This document shows, piece by piece, positions 48,701-58,290 of a DNA stretch of 64,000 bases (position 1 is the stretch's first letter; the number at the start of each line of letters is the position of its first letter). Under the pieces are notes generated by a model. It was given only the letters and a program-made list of their open reading frames with translations, was not told the DNA's origin and searched no databases. Position numbers and translations under genes: made by a program. This DNA comes from Bufo bufo (taxonomy: Eukaryota > Chordata > Amphibia > Anura > Bufonidae). The stretch lies in the NCBI RefSeq assembly GCF_905171765.1, contig NC_053392.1, positions 372,905,963-372,969,962 of the forward strand, given 5' to 3'.

Positions 48701-48988
48701 TGGATTGTGAGTCACCAGCCAGGGAAGCCCCAATACCATAGGAGGCGGAAGACCGTCCAGGACATAACACGAGATATGCTCTTTATGGAGGTCCCCTACC
48801 TGCAGATGGATATTATGAATGATCTGAGCTAACTCTTTCTGAGTAAGAGGGGAGGAGTCGATGGCAAAAACAGGAATAGTTCTGCGTATCGGTTCTGGAG
48901 TTTTCCCGGCGGCTCCTTTGTTTGTGGTCTCTTGGGTTCTGAGGGACAAACCTTTACAAAATGACCCCTCCCCCCTCAACAAAAACAA
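45692..48988 (-). CDS. pol: Gypsy chromovirus Pol polyprotein, 1098 codons
   Basis: Copies element RNA and inserts the DNA. Residues 1-20 cover a degenerate zinc-knuckle region, so the true start is uncertain. 60-100 is the C-terminal half of protease (VLGLPWLVTHNPVVDW), but no DSG/DTG catalytic motif is seen. 190-370 is reverse transcriptase (LDFRELNRITIRDPYPLP; YLDD at 318-321), 460-580 RNase H (VDASEVGVGAVLSQ; TDHKNLLYL). Integrase has the HHCC finger (H647/H654, C684, C687) and catalytic D717, D777 and E813 with 35 residues between the last two. 1005-1053 is a chromodomain (VEKIVDSRYVRRSLQYLVHW). The frame is uninterrupted but crosses the polypurine tract and ends inside the 3' LTR. Missing protease catalysis and broken gag argue against autonomy. 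Confidence 0.9.
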   Translation of the reverse strand: MFLLRGEGSFCKGLSLRTQETTNKGAAGKTPEPIRRTIPVFAIDSSPLTQKELAQIIHNIHLQVGDLHKEHISCYVLDGLPPPMVLGLPWLVTHNPVVDWQAGEIVEWSEHCKDNCLSSRCSTLSVTSLPAFLSDFMDVFSEKGCQGLPPHRPYDCPINLLPGAKLPKIRLYNLSGPERKAMKDYISESLAKGHIRPSSSPVATGFFFVKKKDGGLRPCLDFRELNRITIRDPYPLPLIPDLFNQVAGAKWFSKMDLRGAYNLVRIKEGDEWKTAFNTPEGHYENLVMPFGLTNAPAVFQHFVNDIFSHLIGRFVVIYLDDILVYSPDLDTHKIHVRQELQILRANKLFAKLEKCVFAVKELPFLGYVLSDSGFRMDPEKVRAIIDWDLPENLKALQRFLGFANFYRKFIENYSLVVKPLTDMTRKGSDFSKWSHAAKTAFASLKERFTSAPILVQPDVSLPFIVEVDASEVGVGAVLSQGPSPGEWRPCAFFSKKLSTAERNYDIGNRELLAIKLAFEEWRHFLEGAVHPVTVITDHKNLLYLESAKRLTPRQARWSLFFTRFNFVITYRPEAKNTKADALSRSFPGGGDVEVPEPILQKGVVVSALHSGLEGRVLEAQGDAPASCPSGKLFVPENLRLEILKEHHNSTLAGHPGSRATSELVSRRFWWPKWRQEVLNFVSACATCARSKVDHTRPAGRLLPLAIPNRPWTHLSMDFITDLPVSAGKTVILVVVDRFSKMVHFIALAALPNANTLAQVFIDHIVKLQGVPSDIVSDRGTQFVSKFWKAFCSRLGVHLSFSSSFHPQSNGQTERTNQNLETYLRCFVCENQEEWSSYLPLAEFAINNRRQESTDKSPFFGAYGFHPQFCTFSEGGASGIPEEERFASSLSSVWQSVQESLKRIGGRYKRAADRKRSEGPDLGVNDLVWLSTRNIKLKVPSWKLGQRFIGPYRVIKIINPVAFRLELPQTLRIHNVFHRSLLKRYVEPPEPLPLPPPPVVVDGSLEFQVEKIVDSRYVRRSLQYLVHWKGYGSEERMWVPASEIKADRLIRAFHSSHPERPGLEGPGAPRRKGGTVTTVTDPDRSGRRRSQRLATRDSL
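45768..45781 (-). promoter_or_regulatory. Polypurine tract
   Basis: On the minus strand AGAAAGGGGGGTAC lies directly before the 3' LTR, the usual place where plus-strand DNA synthesis is primed. It is also read as codons of the pol frame. Confidence 0.8.
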
Positions 48989-49734
48989 ACCTCTGACCTA
49001 CAGCGGAACTTAGGAGGATTCACCCGTCTAGTGGCGCCCCCTATTTGCATTGGTTCGACTGGATCATAACAAACCGATCCCTGCCCTATAGAGGCCTCCG
49101 TAAAATTTAATAGTCTCTCCCTGAGTCGTCTGTCGATTCTTATGGACAGAGACATAGCAGCCTCCAGAGACCCAGGGACCTCGTATACCGCCAGCGCGTC
49201 TTTTAATTTTTCAGACAACCCCTGGCAGAACTGACTCCTAAGGGCCGAGTCGTTCCATAACGTATCAGTAGCCCACCTACGGAATTCGGAACAATATAGT
49301 TCAGCAGACCGGTTCTCTTGCCGAAGTCTACGTAGCTTAGACTCAGCCAGTGTCATCATATACGAGACCCAGGGCTTCAAAAAACTCCTCCACTGATCGT
49401 AAGGCCAGAGAGTCTGATGGTAGGGAGAAAGCCCAAGCCTGCGGATCTCCTTGCAGGAGAGAAATTGCAATACCCACCCGTTGTTCCTCACCGCCGGAGG
49501 ATCTAGGGCGTAACCTGAAGAACAATTTGCAAGCTTCTCTGAAGGTTACAAATTGGTCTCTCTCTCCTGAGAACCTATCAGGTAAAGCCACTTTTGACTC
49601 AGGAGTACCTTGGTTTCCCGTAGCAACGTGGAACCCAAGGATGGCTGCTGCTGCTGCCGCACTGTTGCTTTTAATCCTGCCACTTCAAGGGATAATCCCT
49701 GTAATTGTTTCGCCAAAACCGTAACCGGATCCAT
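48976..49734 (-). pseudogene. gag: Gypsy gag, frameshifted
   Basis: Starts at ATG 49734 with MDPVTVLAKQLQGLSLEVAG (coiled-coil-like). The reading then shifts to ALPDRFSGERDQFVTFREAC and FFRLRPRSSGGEEQRVGIAI (49591-49343) and again to LAESKLRRLRQENRSAELYC, LRSQFCQGLSEKLKDALAVY and EAAMSLSIRIDRRLRER (to 48976). These are conserved capsid segments of sushi-type chromovirus Gag. The zinc knuckle at the end has lost its spacing (CRSEVCFC then a frame change into pol). At least two frameshifts make it non-functional; pol is in another frame with a short overlap. Confidence 0.85.
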
Positions 49735-49777
49735 AGTGGAACAGAAAAATACAATGCAAAACAGCAAGCAAAAAAAA

Positions 49778-50201
49778 GTCACCATCACTCATGTCTAGGA
49801 GAACAGCAGGGGAAGACAGCAACAAACAAACTATATCAGAGATAGACATATCCAGTCACGAGCAGAGAAGGCGATCCCAATCACGACAGTCCACGCCGGA
49901 CAAGAGCTCCACAGCAACACCATCAAACGATCTCCTTCAAAGGTCAGAATAGAACTGGAAGTAAGGACTATATCTGGCAATGACTGCAAGTGAAAGTGAA
50001 ACTAATATAGTAGCTGGGAGTGGCAGACAGGACTCACCTGAGAAGGATGCCTATAAACTCCCAGTCAGGACAAAAAGGTTCACAAGGCAAAACCCAGATG
50101 ACATACCCTGAACCACGGAGCAAACTCACAAGCTATCGCGAGTAGAAAGTCGCTGCGACCTTCTCCGCCCAGACCTGTCTGGATCAGTCACAGTCGTGAC
50201 A
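49778..50201 (-). repeat. 5' LTR of the Gypsy element, 3' part missing (424 bp)
   Basis: Matches 45344-45767 with about five differences. The last 225 bases of the LTR and any primer-binding site are absent: the LTR passes into an A-rich joint (49771-49777) and gag starts 44 bases further on. A deletion after integration is the simplest reading because the outer ends and the target duplication are intact. Confidence 0.9.
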
Positions 50202-50296
50202 AGCACATGCAGTATTCGGCCGAATACCGCCATGTGCCGAGCATCGAGATGTTTGAGCCGAACTGGTGTTCGGCCCAGCATGCTCGATCAACACTA

Positions 50297-51422
50297 ATCT
50301 TTTCCATAAAAATATATATCAATCTGCTCAGCTCCAGCTCTATATCATGCTGCTTCTAATTACCATTACATTTTCATTGTGACAGGTACCCATTATTAAG
50401 GAAAAAACATAAATGTACAGTATATATGGCAACTACTGTAGGTTGCTGCTTAGTGTGCCCAATAATGTCAACACAATGACATACATCATAAACTTTTGCT
50501 GATAATACGATTTAGATGCATCACTATTGAAATATGTAATTTTTATAATGTACATAAATGTTTCAGTGAAAAACAATTATGTATTTGTTTGAAACATTTA
50601 TTTAAATTCAGCATTTTTAATAAAAGTTGCATAAATAAAACATGGTTTGTAGGGTACCAATCAGGAATACAATGTATTAAGCATCTTTTATATTTAGTAT
50701 CAAGGTCCTGCAAGGACACAAGCTATCAGTATTTCCTCAGACTACCAGAAAAGACCAGGCTCAAATGGTGGAAAGATAATCCAGAAATAGTTGCATATAA
50801 TTTGTAATCTCTCTGCTCACTGACAGTATTAGTCTAGTATGAAAAGAACAGTGCATTCCTATTTTTAACATTGTGTGCAAATTTCAGAGATTATATAAAT
50901 ACTCTCACTACAGACATCTATACATGTTGTCCTATACGTTAGAAACGTTGGTTTACTTTGAAGAATGCATTAACAAAATCAATTTAATAATGTTATAATT
51001 CTTAGATTTTTCTCTTTTTGGGTTTGGTATAGTTCTTCGGGAAGGGTGGGTGAAATATATTGGTTACTTGATTGTGTTTGGGGCTATAGAACAGCATACT
51101 AAGTTTGCTCTGGTGTGTGAGCTATATGGGCCAGATTAGGAGGTATTCCATCTAATACTCCAATTTAGAAGCCATACATTTAGAGCCAAAGACAGGTCAG
51201 GTTTTGTCATGTGTGAAAATGTAATGTGTTATTCCAAAGTTTTTATGGGGAGAAATTCTATCTTGATTAAATATGGTGGACTTGAAGAGGATATGTCCCT
51301 TGTTTAAAAAAAAGTGAAACAAGCACTTGCCTTAAATATTGCCTTTCCCTTGAATGCCCTGCTGTTATTATGACTTAGCCCCCCATTTCCCAAATAACGA
51401 CCCCTGCTTTTTTTTTCCTACG
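50297..51422. other. Unassigned AT-rich sequence
   Basis: No known domain in the short frames (for example 50496-50807). No terminal or tandem repeats seen. Confidence 0.5.
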
Positions 51423-51921
51423 TACAGTTCGGTCCACAAATATTTGGACAGTGATACAAGTTTTTGCATTTTAGCTGTTTACTAGAACATATTCAAGATA
51501 GAGTTATACAATCAATATGGGCTTAAAGTGCAGACTCAGCTTTAATTTGAGGGTATTCAAATCCAAATCGGAGGAAGAGTTTAGGAATTACAGCTCTTTA
51601 ATATGTAGCTGTCTCTTTTTGAAGAGACCAAAGGTAATTGGAAAATGATTTCAAAAGCTATTTAATGGGCTACATAGGCAATTCCCTCATTAATCCATCA
51701 TTAATTAAGCAGGTAAAAGATCTGGAGTTGACTCCAGGTGTGGCATTTGCATTTTGAAGTGGTTGCTGTGAACCCACAACATGCGGTCAAAGCAGCTCTC
51801 AATTGAAGGTAAACAGACTTCCATTAGGCAAAAAAAAAAAATGAAGAAATCCATCAGAGAGATAGCAGAAATGTTAGGAGTGGCCAAATCAACAGTTTGG
51901 TACATTCTGGTTAAAAAAGAG

Positions 51922-53629
51922 AGTAATTAAACAATTGTAGAGTCAGGCGGCACAGCTGCACGAACTCAGACCCTTTCAACAACAAGCAGAGTGTGGCGAA
52001 ATCCACTGGTTCTCTGTTCATGTACAGTGACGGTGGTGCACAGCTGAGAAGATAGATATGTATAAACAATAGCAATGAAGAAAGTAGTCAGCGGCACTCA
52101 CCAGTGTACTGTGTCAAATCGATGCTTTATTCCATGAAGACATGGCATAGGGCAGACAGACAACTACACGCACCAAACAGCGGCGGCCGTTTCGCGCTAC
52201 ATGCGCTTCATCTGGCTGTGTGTCTGCGTGTCCATTTGCGCCGCCCTTTTAAGGTATTAGCGCTACGCGTTGCCATAACAACAGGCAACAACAATGCGCC
52301 TACATAAAGGGTCAGTAAAAACATTTCATAACATATAGAGACCAATGCAGAACATAAATATGATTCAATCAGGATGGCAATATCACATCAGATCAGAGGA
52401 ATACACTTAAATAATTTCTATAATTTAAGCCAAGTTCACCTAATGCCTGGGTACGTAGAATCCACTTCGCTTCTCTCTGCAGGAGGAGGCGGTATCTGTC
52501 TCCTCCCTGTGGAGGGGCGGACACGGTCTCCAAGCCTGTGAAGGAGATGCAGTCTAAATTACCTGCATGAGCAGGTCTATGAATCTAGGGCAACCTTTTC
52601 CTGTCCTTACAGAATTAAAATGTTCTCTTACTCGTTCAAACATACACCTAATTGTCTTTCCAACATAGAATCTGCCGCAATTGCAGAGCAACAAATATAC
52701 CACATATGTGCTCCTGCAGTTAATGAAGCTACAGATTCTATGTTGGATCCCTGCAAACTGAATACACTTTTTTTGGGAGTTATACTTACACAGTGAACAA
52801 CTACAACATTTAAAGTTCCCCTTCGGTAACTTCTCTGATAGCCAATTATTGCTTTTGATAGGAGCAAACCTGCTCCTTACAAGTTTATCCTTAATTGTAT
52901 GGCTTTTCCTGAAGGATATAAGTGGCTTGTGTTCAGTGAGTTCATTCAGAGTCGCATCTCTCCTCAAAATATCCCAATTTTTAAATATCACAGAACGGAT
53001 ACGTTAAGCCATAGGGCTATATTTAAAGGAGAATGCGAACCTGGAACTTTCATCCCTGTCCTGTACCTGTTTGTTCCTGTCGTCACTTTTATGAAGTAAA
53101 ACACTCTGTGAAAATGTCTCTTCATATCTTTATCTAATGATTCCTCTGCATAACCTCTTTCCATCAGGCGTTGTTTCAGTTCTAATGCTTGTTTGTGATA
53201 GCCCTCATCCTTACTGTTTATTCTTCTAAGCCTGATGAATTGGCCGTACGGTACAGCATTTTTGACACTTCGTGGATGGAAGCTGTCGTGGTGGAGCAAG
53301 GAATTGGTCGACGTGGGCTTGCGAAAGCCCTCCATGACCAATCCGTCGCTCCCAACCACGACAGCCAATGTTTTTTTTCCTAACCCTTTATGTAGGCGCA
53401 TTGTTGTTGCCTGTTGTTATGGCAACGCGTAGCACTAATACCTTAAAAGGGCGGCGCAAATGGACACGCTGACACACAGCCAGATGAAGCGCATGTAGCG
53501 CGAAACGGCCGCCGCTGTTTGGTGCGTGTAGTTGTTTGTCTGCCCCATGCCATGTCTTCGTGGAATAAAGCATCGATTTGACACAGTACACTGTTGAGTG
53601 CCGCTGACTACTTTCTTTGTTGCTATTGT
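51922..53629 (-). mobile_element. Penelope-like retroelement PLE4 with inverted flanks
   Basis: Flanked by a perfect 11-bp duplication ttaaaaaagag (51911-51921 and 53630-53640). A 5'-truncated coding relic (53401-52554, minus) lies between inverted ~250-bp arms, about 52064-52312 and 53383-53631, each with a hammerhead-like motif (left 52180-52218 on the minus strand; right 53478-53520 on the plus). A further ~140 bases lie outside the left arm. This is the same plan as PLE2 on a smaller scale. In both arms the stem III region reads GGCCGC or its variants, so the GTC site seen in PLE3 is changed in at least one arm. Confidence 0.9.
52554..53401 (-). pseudogene. PLE4 post-RT / GIY-YIG coding relic
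   Basis: The RT catalytic core is gone. 53401-52988 begins in the region after it: GFRKPTSTNSLLHHDSFHPR, FIRLRRINSKDEGYHKQ, ERGYAEESLDKDMKRHF. A frame change near 53000 leads into 52991-52554: IFKNWDILRRDATLNELTEH, a CCSCSLC cysteine cluster and the GIY-YIG signature YVVYLLLCNCGRFYVGKT followed by RCMFERVREHFNSVRTGKGC. The reading runs off at a stop after LLMQVI. PLE3 is a close relative (RCLQERIREHLNSLSTGKGC). Confidence 0.88.
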
Positions 53630-53903
53630 TTAAAAAAGAGCACTGGTGAACTCGGGAAATCAAAGGTTTGGACGTCCATGGAAGACAACAGTAGAGGATG
53701 ATCACAGAATCCTTTCCATGTTAAACCCCTTCACAACATCCACCCAAGTGAAGAACACTCTCCAGGAAGAAGGTGTATCTGTAAGTCTACCATGAAGAGA
53801 AGACTTCATGAGAGAAAATACAGAGGATGATGAAACTAAGACAAACCAGTACCAGAATAATGGGGAGAAGAAAGTATGGAGAAGGCTTGGAAAGACTCAT
53901 GAT

Positions 53904-54844
53904 TAGGGATAAGCAAACGCGAACTGTAAAGTTCGGGTTCATACCGAACTTTGCCAGTTCGGGTACCCGGACCTGAAGTCCAGGTTCAGGTTCGGTGTTC
54001 GGGTGTTTTTATTATTTATGACGTTATATATCATAAAGTAATAGCATTCTTAAGACAGAATGCAAAATAATATGACCATTTACGGGTAAAATACACTGTG
54101 TCAAGCGGCTGTGTGTCTGACAGACATAATATGAGGACTCCTTCTTATTTGTGATCTATACTGAGATTTTATGTTGTAGAATTTTATGTTTTACTGTTTT
54201 TAATTGGTAACATTTTTTTGGTATTTTAATATATATGAATCGGGCTGTGCTAAGGCACACATATTGGGTGTTATAATAAAAGAATTGTTGAATTTTAAAG
54301 TCTCTGAGCAGTCCCAGATGAAGTGTTTCTATCTAGAAATATAAATTATATAATCATATGGTGATAGGGTGAAATCATATAGATAGAGCACCTGGTCTGA
54401 TACCATCAGAGGGTGAGCCGCTATTGTAATCTATAAAAAATAAATAAAAAAAACTCACCTCATCCACTTGATCGCACTGCAGCAGCTTCTTCTATCTTGA
54501 CTGAACAGGACCTGCCAAAGGACCTGTGATGTGCATATCGCAGGTCCTTTGGCAGGTCCTGTTCAATGAAGATAGAAGAAGCTGCTGCTGCGCAATCAAG
54601 TGGATGAGGTGAGTTTTTTGTTTTGTTTTTACCCGTAAATGGCCATATTCTTTTGCATTCTTTCTTAAGAATGCTATTATTTTCTGATATAACAATGTTA
54701 TAACTGGAAAATAATAAAGTGAAGTTCGGGTCCCCATTGACTTCAATGAGGTTCGGGGTCAAGTTTGGGTCCCGAACCTGAACTTTGACCTGAAGTTCGG
54801 CTAAACCCGGCAAACCCAAACTTCCACGGGTTTGCTTATCCCTA
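53904..54844. mobile_element. Palindromic hAT MITE (941 bp)
   Basis: Tips TAGGGATAAGCAAAC and GTTTGCTTATCCCTA are perfect inverted repeats, with a perfect 8-bp duplication CTCATGAT at 53896-53903 and 54845-54852. Subterminal blocks are gttcggg-rich. The middle is a palindrome centred near 54538 (arms cttcttctatcttgactgaa and ttcaatgaagatagaagaag, outer aaaaactcacctcatccact and its complement). No transposase. Inserted in Tc1 element G. Confidence 0.93.
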
Positions 54845-55579
54845 CTCATGATCCAAAGCACACCAAATCCTCTGTAAAACATGGTGGAGGCAGTGTGATG
54901 GCATGGGCTTTCAATGGCACTGGGTCACTAATGTTTATTGATGATGATGATGACTGAAGACAGAAACAGCTGGATGAATTCTGAAGTGAACGGGGATATA
55001 CTTTCTGCTCAGATTCAACCAAATGCAGCAAGTTTGATTGGATGGCTCTTCAAAGTAGAGGTGTACAATGACCCAAAATTTACTGCAAAAGCAACACAGG
55101 AGTTTTTTATGCAAAGAAGTGTAATATTCTGCAATGGCTGAGTTAATTACCAGATCTCCACCTGATTGAGCATCCATCTCATGTGAGGCAGAAAGACCCA
55201 CAAACAAGCAACAACTGAAGACAGCTGCAGTAAAGGCCTGGCAAAGCATCAAAAAGGAGGAAACCTAGCGGTTCAGACTTCATGGGTTTCAGACTTTATT
55301 GCTTGCAAAGGATTCTCTACAAAGTATTAAAAATGAACATTTTATTTATGGCAATGTTAATATGCCCAATTACTTTTGAGCCCCTGAAAGGAGGAGGCTT
55401 TGCAGAAAAATGGTTGCAATTCCTAAACGTTTCACAGGATATTTTAGTTCAATCCTTTGAATTAAACCTGAAATTCTATGCTTCAATTCCATCTCAGATG
55501 TTTAATGTCAAATGTGGTGGCATGCAGAGCCAAAATCATGAAGATTTTGTCACTGTCCAAATATTTCTAGACTTAACTG

Positions 55580-56736
55580 TATATTTAAATATGGCATGGT
55601 TATCCAAGAGGGCATTTCCTGTACATGAACTTTTCTGAGGTGGAGTCTAGCTCATTGCTCTGAAGCTGTCCAGTTAACATGGACAGCGTCAGAGCAGCAT
55701 CATCCCAGGAAATAGATATGCTTGTCACAAAGTAGATTTTGAATACGTACCTGGAAGCAAAGCCGATCCTCAGCCTCCGCTGCTGTTGTCGCTGGATTTT
55801 CTTGTGCTTGCCGCTCCTCCACACATCTTAAAACCAGTGCTATGTAAGGCTGTAAAGCTGACTATAGTATCCAAAGAGTAGAGTTGGGACGAATCCATTT
55901 TTTTTCGAATCCGAATCCGAATCCGAAAAGGTTCTCAAATATATCGAATCTTTCGAATCTCGAATCCTTCGAATCCTGTACGTAATTGTGTGAACGCACG
56001 GTGTAAGAAACAAAGTCAGACCGCGTCAGTTTGTCTGAACCTCCACCTCCCAGTCACGGTCGCACCCTATATGACCGCGATGACCCCTGCTCCTATCACT
56101 ACAGAACACACAGGGTAATACAGCGCCACGTACCTCTTACATCCAGTGACGTCTCTTGTAGATGTTCTCTTTCCTCATCTTCTCCTTTCAGACCTTCAGA
56201 CCAGACCACCAGTTTTCAGCCATTTTTCGTCTCTGCAGCTTGACAAAAAAAAAAAATCTTAGTTTACTACTTTTCCATCATCCTCCCATCTTCTGGACAA
56301 ATCATCCTAACACCCCCAATACTGTTCCGCTGTGCTCCCCAATACTATACTGCGGAAACAGATAATAACCCTGATAATACTAGTACCACACAGAGCCCCC
56401 CATATAAAATACCCCTTCTTTGTGGCCTCAGTAGATGCCCCCATAGTGCCCCCCAATAATGTGCCAATAAGAAGTGGCCCCACAGTGCCACCCAATAATG
56501 TGCCAGTAAGTGTCCCCATAGATGCCCCACTAATCATGTGCCAGTATCAAGTGCGGAGTGCCTCTCTCCTCCCCCCATGTGCCGGTATCATAGTGCCATC
56601 TCCCCCCAATGTGCCCGTATCATAGTGCCACCTCCCCCTATAATGTGCCCGTATCATAGTGCCATCTCCCCCCATAATGTGCCCGTATCATAGTGCCTCC
56701 CCCCAATGTGCCAGTAGTATCATATTGCCTCTCACA
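55580..56736. other. Unassigned region with hairpins and decayed tandem repeats
   Basis: 55662-55700 holds a hairpin (gctctgaagctgtcc/ggacagcgtcagagc). 55883-55975 begins tagagttgggacgaatcc and continues with gaatccgaatccg repeats, like a hAT tip without a visible partner. 56430-56736 is a loose array of gtgcc.gtatcatagtgcc units leading into the minisatellite. Confidence 0.45.
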
Positions 56737-57412
56737 TCTCCCCCTGGCATTCACAGACCCCCCACCCCATAACAGTGCCATCCACAGACCCCCCCACCCC
56801 ATAACAGTGCCATCCACAGACCCCCCACCCCATAACAGTGCCATCCACAGACCCCCCACCCCATAACAGTGCCATCCACAGTCCCCCCCCCATCCTATAA
56901 CAGTGCCATCCACAGACCCCCCCACCCCATAACAGTGCCATCCACAGACCCCCCCACCCCATAACAATGCCATCCACAGACCCCCCATCCTATAACAGTG
57001 CCATCCACAGACCCCCCCACCCCATAACAGTGCCATCCACAGACCCCCCCACCCCATAAAAGTGCCATCCACAGACCCCCCCACCCCATAACAGTGCCAT
57101 CCACAGACCCCCCCATCCTATAACAGTGCCATCCACAGACCCCCCCCCCCACCCTACAACAGTGCCATCCACAGACCCCCCCCATCCTATAACAGTGCCA
57201 TCCACAGACCCCCCCACCCCATAACAGTGCCATCCACAGACCCATCCATCCTATAACAGTGCCATCCACAGACCCATCCATCCTATAACAGTGCCATCCA
57301 CAGACCCCCCCATCCCATAACAGTGCCATCCACAGACCCCCCATCCCATAACAGTGCCATCCACAGACCCACCCCCCACCCCTTAACAGTGTCATCCACA
57401 GACCCCCCCCCC
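56737..57412. repeat. ~32-bp C-rich minisatellite, about 21 units
   Basis: The unit is cataacagtgccatccacag followed by a run of C with cacc. Length varies in the C run (5-9). The minus strand is G-rich with four or more G runs per two units. Long minus-strand frames (up to 240 codons) encode only VDGTVMGWGGLWMALLWGGG-like repeats and are artefacts of the array. Confidence 0.93.
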
Positions 57413-57982
57413 CCATTGCCGCTCCAGTAGTTATAAAATGTGTAATTGTGATTAGGGATGAGCGAACCCGAACTGTATAGTTCGGGTTCGTACCGAATTT
57501 TGGGGTGTCCGTGACACGGACCCGAACCCGAACATTTTCGTAAAAGTCCGTGTTCGGGTTCGGTGTTCGGCGCTTTCTTGGCGCTTTTTGAAAGGCTGCA
57601 AAGCAGCCAATCAACAAGCGTCATACTACTTGCCCCAAGAGGCCATCACAGCCTTGCCTACTATTGGCATGGCTGTGATTGGCCAGTGCAGCATGTGACC
57701 CAGCCTCAATATAAGCTTGGGTCACGTAGCGCTGCATGTCACTCTGCTGATTCAAGCATAGGGAGAGGTTGCAGCTGCGACGTTAGGGCGAGATTAGGCA
57801 GATTAACTCCTCCAAAAGACTTCATTCTGTGATCGATCTGCAGCTGTGGATCATTGAAGTGCTAATATTGACTTGCTCACTTTTTTGAGGCTGCCCAGAG
57901 CGTTTTTAGATCACTTTTTTTCTGGGGTGATCGGCGGCCATTTCGTGACTTGTGGTGCGCTAGCACAAGCTATCACCAAGTG

Positions 57983-58290
57983 TATTTAACAATCAATAGT
58001 GTGGTTATTTTGTGCTATATCCTACATCAGCTGTAGGCTGAGCCTGTGTCACCGAAGTGCATTTAACCATCAACAGTCTGGTTATTTTTTGGCCATATAC
58101 TACATCAGCTGCAGGCTGAGCCTGTGTCACCGAAGTGCATTTAACCATCAACAGTCTGATTATTTTTTGGCCATATACTACATCTGGTGCAGGCTGAGCC
58201 TGTGTCACCCAAGTGCATTTAACCATCAACAGTGTGGTTATTTTTTGGCCATATACTACATCAGGGGCAAGTTGAGCCTGTCACCCAGCG
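57983..58290. repeat. ~78-bp tandem array, 4 units
   Basis: Units start at about 57986, 58063, 58142 and 58221 with aac.atcaa.agt.tggtta, and share ccatatactacatc and ggctgagcctgtgtcacc. The fourth passes directly into the 295-bp satellite. Frames on both strands are repeat artefacts. Confidence 0.9.

Larger units (their letters stand above)
45119..50201 (-). mobile_element. Ty3/Gypsy chromovirus LTR retrotransposon (5083 bp)
   Basis: Bounded by TGTCACGAC...GTCGTGACA ends and by a perfect 5-bp duplication AGCAC (45114-45118 and 50202-50206). Both LTR copies are present, the upstream one incomplete. Internal genes in minus orientation are a broken gag and a long pol with reverse transcriptase, RNase H, integrase and C-terminal chromodomain, which defines the chromovirus lineage known from fish and amphibians. 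By eye, the two LTRs differ at about five positions in the 424 bases they share, suggesting a moderately young insertion. It lies in the large hAT. Confidence 0.95.
40856..50296 (-). mobile_element. Large composite hAT element, left end not found
   Basis: The right end (minus-strand start) is at 50296, reading inward TAGTGTTGATCGAGCATGCT, a typical hAT tip. A hAT transposase relic runs minus-strand between about 44040 and 40858. The element has been inflated by a second hAT (41266-42873), PLE3 (42930-43689), a 102-bp array (44230-44660) and a Gypsy element (45119-50201). The left tip would lie beyond the 41-bp array; I could not identify it or the 8-bp duplication. Confidence 0.65.
51425..55579 (+). 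mobile_element. Old Tc1 element G carrying PLE4 and a hAT MITE
   Basis: Tips cagttcggtccacaaatatt and, inverted, cagttaagtctagaaatatt, with TA at 51423-51424 and 55580-55581; inner blocks ggacagtga and tcactgtcc also pair. Transposase scraps remain on the plus strand: KKSIREIAEMLGVAKSTVWY near 51841-51910, SVKHGGGSVMAWAFNGTGS near 54870-54925 and NDPKFTAKATQEFF near 55067-55110, all in decay. It is split by PLE4 (51922-53629) and by the hAT MITE (53904-54844). Without these it would be about 1.5 kb, a normal Tc1 length. Confidence 0.85.

Noticed and set aside
45774..49798. Plus-strand frames opposite Gypsy gag and pol
   Set aside because: Antisense shadows of the retrotransposon genes.
55883..55975. 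hAT tip (tagagttgggacgaatcc)
   Set aside because: No partner tip or 8-bp duplication could be found in the window, so it is only mentioned in the region note.
56638..57617. Long minus-strand frames (148, 240 and 113 codons) resembling a Gly/Trp-rich protein
   Set aside because: They lie wholly in the 32-bp minisatellite and rotate phase with it; no start context, domain or non-repeat sequence.
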